Shown piece after piece: positions 6,590 to 14,790 of a stretch of 35,322 nucleotides of DNA. The stretch is taken from positions 1 through 35,322 of the forward strand of contig JAGCFC010000034.1 in NCBI GenBank assembly GCA_017650325.1, read 5' to 3'. The DNA comes from Salinivirgaceae bacterium (GTDB lineage Bacteria > Bacteroidota > Bacteroidia > Bacteroidales > SZUA-534). Under the pieces are notes generated by a model, which was not told the origin of the DNA, searched no databases, and worked only from the letters and a program-made list of their open reading frames with translations. Both the position numbers and the translations under genes were made by a program. The stretch's first letter is position 1, and every line of letters starts with the position of its first letter.

Positions 6590-9028
6590 GTGAGAAATTT
6601 TTTAGTCGCATTATTGATATTAACGGCAGGCACGGCGTGGGGCCAGACTTGCATTTTCGGCCGTGTTACCAACCAGTCGGGCGAACCGCTTGAGTTTGTC
6701 AATGTGGTGCTTAAAGACAACGTTGCGGGTACCACCACCGACCAGGACGGGGCTTACAAGCTTAACATCGCCTCTGGCAAAGCCGTTTACGTTTCTTTTT
6801 CAATGATAGGCTATCAAACTGTGTGGGAGCAGGTGATGCTTTCCGACGGACAGCAGCGCCGTCTCGATGTGTCGCTAACGGCCACGTCGCAGGAGCTGGA
6901 GCAGGTTACCGTTGAAGATGTCCAAGTGCGCAAGAGTACGCTTACGCGATTGAATCCGAAAGTGATGGGGGTACTGCCCGATGCTTCCGGTAGCATTGAG
7001 AGTCTGATAAAGACAATGCCAGGAGTGGCGGCCAACAACGAGTTAAGTTCACAATATTCGGTGCGCGGCGGCAGTTTCGACGAGAACCTTGTGTATGTCA
7101 ATGGAATAGAGGTCTATCGGCCATTTCTGGTACGATCCGGAGAGCAGGAGGGATTGAGTTTTGTCAATAGTGATATGGTTTCGTCGCTGCTTTTTTCTGC
7201 AGGAGGATTCGATGCCAAATATGGCGACAAGATGTCATCGGTGCTCGACATCAAATACAAACGTCCGATCGGATGGGGCGGAATGGCCTCTGCCAGCCTT
7301 TTCGGCGGTTCGGTAATGCTGCATGGCGCCGGCTTGAACCACCGCTTGCATCATATTTCGGGCCTCAGATACAAACGGAACAAATATCTGCTCAATTCGC
7401 TTGAAACATCAGGCGATTATGATCCTAAATTTATTGATTTTCAAACTTATATCTCATTCGATCTGACTGACAGAATCGAATTGGGCTTTTTAGGCAACTG
7501 CTCGAGCAACGTGTATAATTTCATACCGCACAACCGCCGTACAAAATTCGGACTTCTCAACCAGCCGATGGAACTGCGAATGTTCTTCGAAGGGCAGGAG
7601 ATGGACGCTTTTGAAACCTATACAGGTGCGTTGTCGGCCGATTTCAAGGTTAACGACGGATTCAGTCTGAAGTTGACAGCTTCGGCCTTCAACACTCACG
7701 AGAGCGAGACCTATGACATTCTAAGCGAATACTATATCAATGAGATTGATTTTGCCGTGGGCGAAGCGTCGTATGGCGACAGTGTGAAAACAGCCGGCAT
7801 TGGAGCGTTTCTTAATCATGGACGAAACTATCTCGATGCCAGAGTAATGAGTGTTGAACATCGCGGCATGTTGAGCAGTGGCAACCATTTCCTGAATTGG
7901 GGAGTAGAAGCCAAACATCAGCATATCAGCGACAATCTGTCGGAGTGGACAATGATTGATTCGGCCGGATATTCGCGGCCTTACAATGGCACCACGGTTA
8001 ACATGAGTTACAGCCTAAGGGCTCGCAACAGCGTAAATTCGGGGCGGATTCTGGCTTATGTGCAGGATGTGTTCTCGTTCATGCTCGATTCATCCGACAT
8101 GCATTTAACGGTGGGTTTGCGTGCCAACTATTGGGATTTTAACAACGAATTGCTTCTTTCGCCACGTGTTAGCCTTTCCTACAAACCCAATTGGAAACGA
8201 GATGTTGTGTTTAAATTGTCGGGCGGATATTATTATCAATCACCGTTTTACAAAGAGATGCGTATGACCGACGGCCAGATAAACAACGACATTAAAGCAC
8301 AGAAATCGCTGCATTTTGTGGCTGGCGCCGATTGGAACTTTACAGCGTGGAACCGTCCGTTCAAGTTTATTACTGAACTGTATTACAAGAAGTTGACCGA
8401 CCTTATATCGTATCAGATCGATAATCTGCGCACCATTTATTCGGGCCGCAACGATGCTGACGGCTACGCCATGGGCCTCGACATGAAAATCAACGGAGAG
8501 TTTGTCAAGGGTGTCGATTCGTGGTTCAGCCTGTCGCTGATGCAGACCGAAGAGGACATCCGGGACGATGTGTGGGTGCGCACCGATGCCGACGGAAACG
8601 AGTACGAGACGCATCCTGGCTACATTCCGCGTCCTACCGACCAGCGGTTGAACATAAGCATGTTCTTCCAGGATTATTTCCCTGGTAACCCCGATTATAA
8701 GGTGCATCTGCAAATCAACTACGGCTCACGACTGCCGTTCGGACCGCCCCAGTCGCCGCGATATATGGCCACTGGCCGCATGTCATCATATCAGCGTGTC
8801 GATCTTGGACTCTCTAAGAGTTTGAAAAACAGCAGCAAGACATATTCTAAGAACAATCCGTTCTATTACGTTAAAGAAGCATGGATTTGCGCCGAAGTGC
8901 TCAACGTTATCGACCGCCGAAATGTGGCCTCTTACGAGTGGGTGACCGATTTTGCCAATCGTCAGTATGCCGTTGAGAACTCACTCACAGGCCGTCGGTT
9001 CAATATTAAGCTTAATGTGAATTTTTAG
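6590..9028 (+). CDS. TonB-dependent outer-membrane receptor with CarboxypepD_reg-like domain
   Basis: 812 residues, starting at GTG 6590, because the signal peptide (about 1-19, ending AWGQ) begins right there and no ATG is available. Domains in order: a carboxypeptidase regulatory-like beta sandwich (about 22-97, with GRVTNQSGEPLEFVNVVLK), a plug (about 118-225, with SLIKTMPGVA, YSVRGG and YVNGIEVY), and a 22-strand barrel to the C-terminal residue Phe812. The protein imports a large or scarce ligand across the outer membrane using TonB energy. No SusD gene is adjacent and it is shorter than typical SusC proteins, so I infer a non-Sus receptor, perhaps for metal chelates, cofactors or peptides. 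The stop codon overlaps the first unit of a 7-bp tandem repeat (9027-9075). It is convergent with the Gate protein gene. Confidence 0.92.
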   Translation: MRNFLVALLILTAGTAWGQTCIFGRVTNQSGEPLEFVNVVLKDNVAGTTTDQDGAYKLNIASGKAVYVSFSMIGYQTVWEQVMLSDGQQRRLDVSLTATSQELEQVTVEDVQVRKSTLTRLNPKVMGVLPDASGSIESLIKTMPGVAANNELSSQYSVRGGSFDENLVYVNGIEVYRPFLVRSGEQEGLSFVNSDMVSSLLFSAGGFDAKYGDKMSSVLDIKYKRPIGWGGMASASLFGGSVMLHGAGLNHRLHHISGLRYKRNKYLLNSLETSGDYDPKFIDFQTYISFDLTDRIELGFLGNCSSNVYNFIPHNRRTKFGLLNQPMELRMFFEGQEMDAFETYTGALSADFKVNDGFSLKLTASAFNTHESETYDILSEYYINEIDFAVGEASYGDSVKTAGIGAFLNHGRNYLDARVMSVEHRGMLSSGNHFLNWGVEAKHQHISDNLSEWTMIDSAGYSRPYNGTTVNMSYSLRARNSVNSGRILAYVQDVFSFMLDSSDMHLTVGLRANYWDFNNELLLSPRVSLSYKPNWKRDVVFKLSGGYYYQSPFYKEMRMTDGQINNDIKAQKSLHFVAGADWNFTAWNRPFKFITELYYKKLTDLISYQIDNLRTIYSGRNDADGYAMGLDMKINGEFVKGVDSWFSLSLMQTEEDIRDDVWVRTDADGNEYETHPGYIPRPTDQRLNISMFFQDYFPGNPDYKVHLQINYGSRLPFGPPQSPRYMATGRMSSYQRVDLGLSKSLKNSSKTYSKNNPFYYVKEAWICAEVLNVIDRRNVASYEWVTDFANRQYAVENSLTGRRFNIKLNVNF

Positions 9029-9075
9029 AATTCAGAATTTAGATTTCAGAATTCAGAATTTAGAATTTAGAATTA
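9027..9075. repeat. Seven tandem heptamers, consensus AGAATTY
   Basis: Counting from 9027 the sequence divides into seven 7-base units: AGAATTC, AGAATTT, AGATTTC, AGAATTC, AGAATTT, AGAATTT, AGAATTA. The first unit overlaps the stop codon of the TonB receptor gene. Confidence 0.9.
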
Positions 9076-9131
9076 ATGATTCTTAACTCTTATTAAGCAC
9101 CATCTTCCAACCATCTAATTCTCAATTTTCC

Positions 9132-9163
9132 AACTCTCTAATTCTCTAACTCTCTAATTCTCT
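9132..9163. repeat. Two perfect tandem 16-mers (AACTCTCTAATTCTCT)
   Basis: The 16-base unit occurs at 9132-9147 and 9148-9163 without mismatch, followed by more CT-rich sequence. The second copy encodes the last residues and part of the stop codon of the Gate protein on the minus strand, so slippage here would change that C-terminus. Confidence 0.9.
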
Positions 9164-10144
9164 CTCCACCTCTCTCTGCTTCACCGCCTTAGTCATAAAC
9201 AGCCGCTCAAATTTGTCAAGAGGCATACGGTTGGTGCATTTCACAAAAATAAAGGTGATAAGGCATGCGTACACAAAGCGGAACAGAACCACGCCAGTCC
9301 AGTGGCCGCCCATTGAGAGCATCAGCAGCGTGTCTTCTATAATGCTGTGAAACAGTCCCATAAGTGTCATCGAGTAGAAGATGCCTTTGATGTCGATGTC
9401 TTTCTGTCGGCTTTCTTCAATCAGTAGGCCGCCACCGTAAGCTATGCCCAAAGTGAGGCCGATGATGGTAATTGGCAGCACCTTTTGACTGATACCCAAC
9501 CATTTGAGAGTAGGTTCCATAACCTTGTTTACAATTCGGATAAGCCCCGTAACATCGAGCAGATGCAAGAAAATGACCAAAGTGAATATCACGCAAGTGA
9601 TTATAACATAGTTTTTTAACTCGTTGAGAGCCCACGCTCCCCATGAGGTTTGCGAGGTGGTGAGAAACGGCGAGATGGTAGCCTCATCTTGCAAAGCTCC
9701 AAGCGCATTGTACATCCTCGACATCAGAATGCCTAGCAGAATAGCGAACACAAAGCGGATGGCGGTCATCACCCAGGCTTTGACACCGGTCTTTTGTGCG
9801 ATGGTAATTTCGATGGGGAAGGTGTGCGCCACAAGCATCATAGTGAAAAGTGTTGTCATCTGCGCCACTGTCATCGGCTCCATATGCGGATAGATGCTGA
9901 AAAGCGTCAGAAAACCGCCATAGATATTCACAACCATTGTGGTGAGCCAGACAATTGCAGTCTCGGCCGGAAGTCCAACCACTTGCATCACCGGCTCAAG
10001 GTAGTCGCACAAATAAGTCAGCAGTCCCCATTGCTGTATAAATCTGATTATTATTGAGATAGGCACCATAAACTTGAAAAGCGTCAGGCAAGAGTTCTTG
10101 CCACGGTGCCATACATAATCGAAAAATGCTTGCAGTTGCGCCAT
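9146..10144 (-). CDS. Nucleoside-recognition (Gate) domain membrane protein
   Basis: I take the ATG at 10144 (MAQLQAFFDY, 332 residues). A longer start at 10183 is possible (345 residues), but it would overlap the promoter of the divergent peptidase gene. The protein is hydrophobic throughout with two Gate-like halves: residues about 20-150 (including ETAIVWLTTMVVNIYGG) and about 190-320 (including TIIGLTLGIAYGGGLLIEE and LFHSIIEDTLLMLS). The Gate fold is shared by spore-maturation proteins SpmA/SpmB and nucleoside transporters; the substrate is not known for this subfamily. It acts in the cytoplasmic membrane. Its last codons lie in a simple repeat. Confidence 0.82.
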   Translation of the reverse strand: MAQLQAFFDYVWHRGKNSCLTLFKFMVPISIIIRFIQQWGLLTYLCDYLEPVMQVVGLPAETAIVWLTTMVVNIYGGFLTLFSIYPHMEPMTVAQMTTLFTMMLVAHTFPIEITIAQKTGVKAWVMTAIRFVFAILLGILMSRMYNALGALQDEATISPFLTTSQTSWGAWALNELKNYVIITCVIFTLVIFLHLLDVTGLIRIVNKVMEPTLKWLGISQKVLPITIIGLTLGIAYGGGLLIEESRQKDIDIKGIFYSMTLMGLFHSIIEDTLLMLSMGGHWTGVVLFRFVYACLITFIFVKCTNRMPLDKFERLFMTKAVKQREVERELES

Positions 10145-10162
10145 ACACACTGAAATGAGCCA

Positions 10163-10170
10163 CGAAAGTA
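10163..10170 (-). promoter_or_regulatory. Possible -7 element for the Gate protein gene
   Basis: On the minus strand TACTTTCG (10170-10163) has seven of eight bases of TAnnTTTG and lies 18 bases upstream of the ATG at 10144. It favours the shorter start. Weak on its own. Confidence 0.35.
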
Positions 10171-10191
10171 GCACAACACGCAAATGTTTTA

Positions 10192-10199
10192 TAGTTTTG
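10192..10199 (+). promoter_or_regulatory. -7 promoter element for the C1 peptidase gene
   Basis: TAGTTTTG fits TAnnTTTG and lies 20 bases before the ATG at 10220. This makes the upstream ATG at 10184 impossible as a start for this transcript. Confidence 0.55.
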
Positions 10200-10219
10200 A
10201 GCAGTTAATTTTTTTTGAG

Positions 10220-11617
10220 ATGAAAAAACAGCTTATTATTCCCGTTCTTGCGTTGCTGACGGCCACTGTGCAGGCTCAATCAACCATCACACCGCAGGTG
10301 TTGCAGACATTGCAGCAAAGTTATGCCAACACTCAAACCGACAAGGCTCTTCTCAACGCCATCAGTGCCAATTCACTCAAATCACTGGCTCTGAACCGTG
10401 CCAACACAGCAACTCCTGACACTTATTTCAGTGTTGAAGTGCCATATTCGGGCATTTCCGATCAAAAAAGCAGCGGACGCTGCTGGCTCTTTACCGGCAC
10501 CAACGTCCTGCGTGCCAAAGCAATGCGGAATCTCGATGTCAGCAATTTCTTTTTCAGCCAGATACACCTTTTCTTCTATGACCAGTTGGAGAAAAGCAAC
10601 CTGTTTCTGCAGGGAATAATCGACACGCGCTCGCTGCCTATCGATGACCAAATGGTGCGCTGGCTCTTCCAAAATCCGCTGAGCGATGGCGGGACCTACA
10701 CTGGCGTGGCCGATCTTGTAATGAAGTACGGTGTTGTGCCTCAAGATGTTATGACCGAAACATATAACAGCAACAACACGTCGGAAATCGACAATGTGTT
10801 GAAGCGCAAGCTGCGTGAGTTCGGCATCGCTTTGCGCGAAAAAGCCGAAAGCGGAGCGGGGCAGAAGGCGCTTGAGCAGCTTAAAACCGAACAATTAAAA
10901 ACTATCTATCGAATGCTTGTAATGGCTTACGGTGAGCCTGTTACGCAGTTTACATGGGCACCTAAAGACAGCAAAGGCAAGCCAAAAAGCGAACCAAAAA
11001 CTTACACGCCTCTTGAATTCTATCGTGAGGCTTGTGGTCCGGTCGATGACCTTTATGCCGATTATGTGATGCTTATGAACGACCCGTCGCGCCCATACAA
11101 CAAGGTTTATGAGATAGACTACGACCGCCACCTCTACGACGGACATAACTGGCTCTATGTCAATCTCGACATCGAAGACCTAAAACAGCCCGTGATCGCC
11201 AGTCTCAAGGATAGCGCGGCAATGTATTTCAGCTGTGATGTGGCAAAATGCCTTAATCGCACCAACGGCATTCTCGACTTGAACAACTACGATTACGAAA
11301 GTCTCTTCGGAACATCTTTCGGCATGAGCAAGCGCCAGCGCATTCAAACGTTCGACAGCGGCTCGAGCCATGCCATGACATTGGTTGCCGTCGATTTGAA
11401 TCAAGATGGGAAACCCGTGAAATGGAAAGTACAGAACAGCTGGGGCGCAAGCAATGGCCATCAGGGCCACCTGATTATGACCGACGAATGGTTCAATGAG
11501 TACATGTTTCGTGTGGTTGTGAACCGGAAATATTGCTCAGAGCATATTCTTAACTTGTTAAAACAGAAGCCGATAAAACTTCCGGCATGGGATCCAATGT
11601 TCGCTGAGGAGAATTGA
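10220..11617 (+). CDS. Exported C1-family aminopeptidase (bleomycin hydrolase-like)
   Basis: 465 residues from the ATG at 10220 (MKKQLIIPVL), which begins a clear signal peptide ending near VQAQ (residue 20). Catalytic residues of the papain clan are all present: Gln82 (oxyanion hole, SDQKSSGRCW), Cys88, His384 (SSHAMTLVAVD) and Asn406 (VQNSWG). The large insert between Cys and His and the SGRCWLF motif mark the bleomycin hydrolase / PepC branch. Those are cytosolic hexameric aminopeptidases in most organisms; here the signal peptide puts the enzyme in the periplasm or outside. The final residues (DPMFAEEN) extend beyond the position where bleomycin hydrolase tails trim substrates. Role inferred: peptide trimming for uptake. 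Confidence 0.92.
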   Translation: MKKQLIIPVLALLTATVQAQSTITPQVLQTLQQSYANTQTDKALLNAISANSLKSLALNRANTATPDTYFSVEVPYSGISDQKSSGRCWLFTGTNVLRAKAMRNLDVSNFFFSQIHLFFYDQLEKSNLFLQGIIDTRSLPIDDQMVRWLFQNPLSDGGTYTGVADLVMKYGVVPQDVMTETYNSNNTSEIDNVLKRKLREFGIALREKAESGAGQKALEQLKTEQLKTIYRMLVMAYGEPVTQFTWAPKDSKGKPKSEPKTYTPLEFYREACGPVDDLYADYVMLMNDPSRPYNKVYEIDYDRHLYDGHNWLYVNLDIEDLKQPVIASLKDSAAMYFSCDVAKCLNRTNGILDLNNYDYESLFGTSFGMSKRQRIQTFDSGSSHAMTLVAVDLNQDGKPVKWKVQNSWGASNGHQGHLIMTDEWFNEYMFRVVVNRKYCSEHILNLLKQKPIKLPAWDPMFAEEN

Positions 11618-11715
11618 TAAGAGAACGACTAAACCTTTTTGAAAAAAATCAAAAAAAACTGAAACCTCAGATTGTTTTTAACGTATAGCGGTTTGGAAAT
11701 TTTAAAAAAACGGAT

Positions 11716-11952
11716 ATGGAAAATGACGTTTGTAAAAATATAGAGAGATGCCCGATTTTTGTAAAGGGCGCTCTTGTGAACGATTTCACAGGTGTAGCCT
11801 ATAGAAACACTTTCTGCCTTATGCCTGGCAAATACAAAGAGTGTAAACGATATTTGGCTGCGCAGGCAACCGGGAAACCAGTTCCGGAAAATATCATGCC
11901 AAACTCTAAAAAGACACTCGAGGAGATTATTAATCTGATTAATTCAAAGTAA
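11716..11952 (+). CDS. Small four-cysteine protein, 78 residues
   Basis: MENDVCKNIERCPIF starts at the ATG at 11716. Four cysteines, Cys6, Cys12, Cys34 and Cys43, are spaced CX5CP and CX8C, followed by RY, a G-x-P-V-P segment and MPN before an amphipathic C-terminal helix. I recall a group of small bacterial proteins with the same order of features (C-x5-C-P-F, YC, C-x-RY, VP, PN), so this may be a conserved metal- or cluster-binding domain, but I cannot name it. No signal peptide, hence cytosolic. It is a separate small unit 98 bases after the peptidase gene with its own terminator. Confidence 0.78.
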   Translation: MENDVCKNIERCPIFVKGALVNDFTGVAYRNTFCLMPGKYKECKRYLAAQATGKPVPENIMPNSKKTLEEIINLINSK

Positions 11953-11973
11953 TTAGTTTAAAAGTTTATATAC

Positions 11974-12011
11974 AAAAAAGGGGAAATACCAATTGGTGTT
12001 TCCCCTTTTTA
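11974..12011. terminator. Bidirectional terminator between the 78-aa gene and rng
   Basis: AAAAAGGGGAAA (11975-11986) pairs with TTTCCCCTTTTT (11999-12010), with inner ACC/GGT pairs around AATT. A run on the left and T run on the right allow termination from both convergent genes. Confidence 0.85.
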
Positions 12012-12032
12012 TTATGTCATTTTACAGCTTAA

Positions 12033-13601
12033 CTACAAGTAAATCTTCTCGTTATTTTTATCGAGAAAGGCATATTCAAGGAATGCGTGAGTACTTGTAG
12101 CGGCAATTTTCAGTCGGTGCAGGTATTTCATTTTCCAACGCAGCTTTATTGAGAACAGACCTTTATTCAGATATGCCGCAATGAATGGGTGAACTGCCAG
12201 TGTGATGCGTTTTCTCTTGAATGCCTTCAATCCCCATCTGATTATGTTTTCCAGTTCGTCAATCATCAGAAAAGTAGGAGTGACCTCGCCTGTTCCGTTA
12301 CACGACGGGCATTTCTCAAGCGTGCGCACTGTGGTTTCCGGACGGACGCGCTGGCGGGTAATCTGAATCAATCCGAACTTGCTTAACGGCAGCACATGAT
12401 GGCGCGCACGGTCGTTCTGCATGCACTCTTTCATATACTCATACAGCTTTGTCTTGTTTTCGGCTGTATGCATGTCAATAAAGTCAATGACAATGATTCC
12501 ACCCATATCACGAAGACGCAACTGACGGGCTATTTCGGCAGCAGCCACCATGTTCACATCGATAGCGTTCTCCTCCTGATTGGTGTTGTTTTGTGTGCGG
12601 TTGCCCGAATTGACATCAATAACATGCAGCGCCTCAGTGCGTTCAATAACCAAATAAGCGCCCTTTTGCATGGCAACGGTCTTTCCGAACAGCGATTTTA
12701 TTTGCTTTTCAAGACCAAAGTGCTCGAAAATCGGCTGCGCACCATCGTAGAGTTTAACTATCTTCTCGCGGTCTGGTGCAATGTTGCGGATGTATTCCTT
12801 AGTCTCCTCAAACAACTTCTCGTCGTTCACATAGATGTTGTTGTATTCTGGAGTGAACATGTCGCGGAGCATGGCTGTTGTTCGATCCAGTTCGCCAATC
12901 AGCAGCTTGGGCGGTTGGTTTCTTAGGTTCGAGACAGCTGTCTGCCATTTCTCAACAAGTTCGCGCATTTCAGCGTCCAGGTCCTCAATGCGGCTGTTTT
13001 CGGCCACAGTGCGAACAATCACACCAAAATTCCGAGGTTTCACGCTCTGAATCATCTTGCGCAGGCGTTCACGTTCGGCTTTCGATTGGATTTTCTGTGA
13101 TACCGACACTTTGTCGGAGAAGGGGATAAGTACCAAATTGCGACCGGCAATCGATATCTCCGACGTAAGGCGCGGCCCTTTGGTCGATATAGGTTCTTTG
13201 GCAATTTGTACAAGAATACTTTGTCCGTCGTGCAGCACCTGACTGATTTTTCCCTGCTTGTCAAGTTCCTCCTCCATGTCGAAGTTGCTGACAGATGTAA
13301 GAGGATTCTTGTGCTCTATTGTGCTTTGTACAAACTTGTTTATTGAGCGGAATTGCGGGCCCAAATCCAGATAGTGCAGAAATGCGTCTTTGTCATAGCC
13401 CACATCGACAAAAGCGGCATTGAGTCCGGACATGATTTTCTTTACTTTGCCCAAATAAATGTCGCCTACCGAAAAGTTGGTGTTGGTCTTTTCCCTATTT
13501 AGTTCGACAAGAGTTTTGTCTTCAACAAGTGCTATTACAACCTCCGATGGGGTTGCGCTGATAACCAGTTCCTTATTCACGGTTGATGGATGTTTGTGCA
13601 C
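12033..13601 (-). CDS. rng: Ribonuclease E/G family endoribonuclease
   Basis: 522 residues, the length of RNase G-type enzymes without the long RNase E scaffold tail. An S1-like domain near residues 40-140 (FSVGDIYLGKVKKIMSGLNAAFVDVG) carries an extra acidic and lysine-rich insert. The DNase I-like catalytic core has the metal ligands Asp329 (HVIDVNSGN) and Asp373 (IIVIDFIDM), and the zinc link CPSCNGTG uses Cys431 and Cys434. The enzyme cuts AU-rich single-stranded RNA with preference for 5'-monophosphate ends, in rRNA maturation and mRNA decay. It lies downstream of HU and the 29-aa gene on the same strand, but a terminator hairpin at 13690-13732 separates them. I did not find a clear promoter in 13602-13690. 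Confidence 0.95.
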   Translation of the reverse strand: MHKHPSTVNKELVISATPSEVVIALVEDKTLVELNREKTNTNFSVGDIYLGKVKKIMSGLNAAFVDVGYDKDAFLHYLDLGPQFRSINKFVQSTIEHKNPLTSVSNFDMEEELDKQGKISQVLHDGQSILVQIAKEPISTKGPRLTSEISIAGRNLVLIPFSDKVSVSQKIQSKAERERLRKMIQSVKPRNFGVIVRTVAENSRIEDLDAEMRELVEKWQTAVSNLRNQPPKLLIGELDRTTAMLRDMFTPEYNNIYVNDEKLFEETKEYIRNIAPDREKIVKLYDGAQPIFEHFGLEKQIKSLFGKTVAMQKGAYLVIERTEALHVIDVNSGNRTQNNTNQEENAIDVNMVAAAEIARQLRLRDMGGIIVIDFIDMHTAENKTKLYEYMKECMQNDRARHHVLPLSKFGLIQITRQRVRPETTVRTLEKCPSCNGTGEVTPTFLMIDELENIIRWGLKAFKRKRITLAVHPFIAAYLNKGLFSIKLRWKMKYLHRLKIAATSTHAFLEYAFLDKNNEKIYL

Positions 13602-13689
13602 ATAAAAATCCGAATCCGATGGGAATCAGAATTCAAAATGGTCACCACGATAGTTAATGTCAAAAAAAACGGTGAATCTTTCTAATCCA

Positions 13690-13732
13690 CCAAAAAACAA
13701 TAAACCTTGAGAGCATGCTCTTAAGGTTTATT
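13690..13732 (-). terminator. Intrinsic terminator after the HU / 29-aa gene pair
   Basis: On the minus strand AATAAACCTT and AAGGTTTATT form a 10-bp stem, extended by AGAG/CTCT around GCAT-type bases, followed by TGTTTTTTGG. It sits about 20 bases after the stop of the 29-aa gene. Confidence 0.8.
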
Positions 13733-13752
13733 GTGTTATCATCTAAAAGAGA

Positions 13753-13842
13753 TTATTTCTTCTTATGACGATTCTTACGAAGGCGTTTTTTACGCTTGTG
13801 CGTAGCCATTTTGTGCCTTTTGTGTTTTTTTCCGTTTGGCAT
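13753..13842 (-). CDS. 29-residue lysine/arginine-rich protein, ribosomal-type (AURKAIP1/COX24-like)
   Basis: The ATG at 13842 opens MPNGKKHKRH and the frame closes at 13753 after KNRHKKK. Of 29 residues about 18 are Lys, Arg or His. The core KMATHKRKKRLRKNRHKK resembles the AURKAIP1/COX24 domain of the mitochondrial small-subunit protein mS38; Bacteroidota genomes carry such a tiny gene next to HU as I recall. It is probably a ribosome component held in an rRNA groove. It starts 17 bases after the HU stop and so shares the HU transcript. It is too short for most gene finders, but a start and stop exactly filling the space between HU and the terminator support it. Confidence 0.85.
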   Translation of the reverse strand: MPNGKKHKRHKMATHKRKKRLRKNRHKKK

Positions 13843-13859
13843 AACCGTATTGTTTAAAA

Positions 13860-14144
13860 TTATTTCACACTAGTTTTAACCTTGTTCAGGAAACCTTTTG
13901 CAGGTTTGAAAGCGGGGATGAAATGTTCTGGAATCACCAAAGTGGTGTTCTTTGAAATGTTACGGGCAGTTTTTTTAGCTCTTTTCTTTGTAACAAAACT
14001 ACCAAAACCTCTCAAGTAAACATTGTCACCTGCTGAAACTGAATTTTTAATGTTCTCCATTGCAGCTTCAACAATCTTCTGAACTGATACTTTCTCAATA
14101 CCTGTGTTTTTTGAGATTTCACTAACGATATCTGCTTTTGTCAT
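13860..14144 (-). CDS. HU/IHF-family DNA-binding protein
   Basis: 94 residues, the normal HU length. It starts MTKADIVSEISKNTGI, has the beta-arm region around GDNVYLRGFGSFVTKKRAKKTARN (about 39-62) and the arm tip NTTLVIPEHFIPAFKPAK, where Pro71 corresponds to the intercalating proline of HU arms. It binds and bends DNA as a dimer and packages the nucleoid. It is the first gene of a two-gene unit with the 29-residue basic protein. A strong -7 element lies 52 bases upstream. Confidence 0.95.
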   Translation of the reverse strand: MTKADIVSEISKNTGIEKVSVQKIVEAAMENIKNSVSAGDNVYLRGFGSFVTKKRAKKTARNISKNTTLVIPEHFIPAFKPAKGFLNKVKTSVK

Positions 14145-14195
14145 AGCTTAAAATATTTTATAATCAACAAATTAAATTCTCTTATGTTGTGAATG

Positions 14196-14230
14196 CAAAT
14201 ATAGACTAATAATTATTACCTAAAAACAAA
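14196..14230 (-). promoter_or_regulatory. Promoter for the HU gene
   Basis: On the minus strand TATATTTG (14203-14196) fits TAnnTTTG, and a TTTG (14230-14227) is 23 bases upstream, slightly longer than usual for the -33 element. The leader to the ATG at 14144 is about 45 bases. Confidence 0.6.
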
Positions 14231-14790
14231 AAAACACTCTTTTTTTATAAAATAGTCAAAATGTTGATCCTTAACAACATACAATAATAACAAATTAATT
14301 AACCATAAGATTATCAGTTTTGAGCATGTTGTTTTGCGGTGCTTTTTTAATTTAACACATTAACTTAATAATGAATTAAATACAAAATTGCTGTTCCATA
14401 ACAAGTCTTTCATACTTATTCATCCGATTATTAATTTTAGGTACGTCTGCAACAAAATTTGAAGCCTCAAGGGTGCCATTTTACCATTTCAATGAATATC
14501 CAATACGATTATTTAATCGTGAAAACGACATATATATATAATATCACGCCAAAACTTTTTGGCCGGCTTTTGAGCTTTCAATTAATGTTCCTGACAATTA
14601 TGAGAACGAGAAAAGTTTTCGAAAACAAGACCGAAGTCGAGCGCACAACGTGTAATGCGGCCCCATTCGCCATTGCGAAAACGATGCTTTTGCTATCAAA
14701 ATATTCGTTAGTGTAAGTCCGCGGCACGTATTGCCAGGCAATCGGTCAATTATTTGATTATTACACCGTTTAATGTCGGCATCTATTGTT
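14231..14790. other. Long intergenic stretch without a supported gene
   Basis: Beyond the HU promoter, 14231-14590 is very A+T-rich, with runs of A and T, an (AT)n-like patch near 14530-14541, and no credible frame. From about 14590 to 14770 base composition turns balanced, and the minus strand is open in overlapping frames, with a perfect palindrome GTTTTCGAAAAC at 14615-14626. Small frames here (for example plus 14459-14716) do not resemble a protein I know. I see no hairpin terminator for the helicase gene that ends at 14791. Confidence 0.6.

Noticed and set aside
14459..14716. Plus-strand frame of 85 codons as a gene
   Set aside because: No recognisable protein, no promoter, and it crosses a sharp change of base composition.
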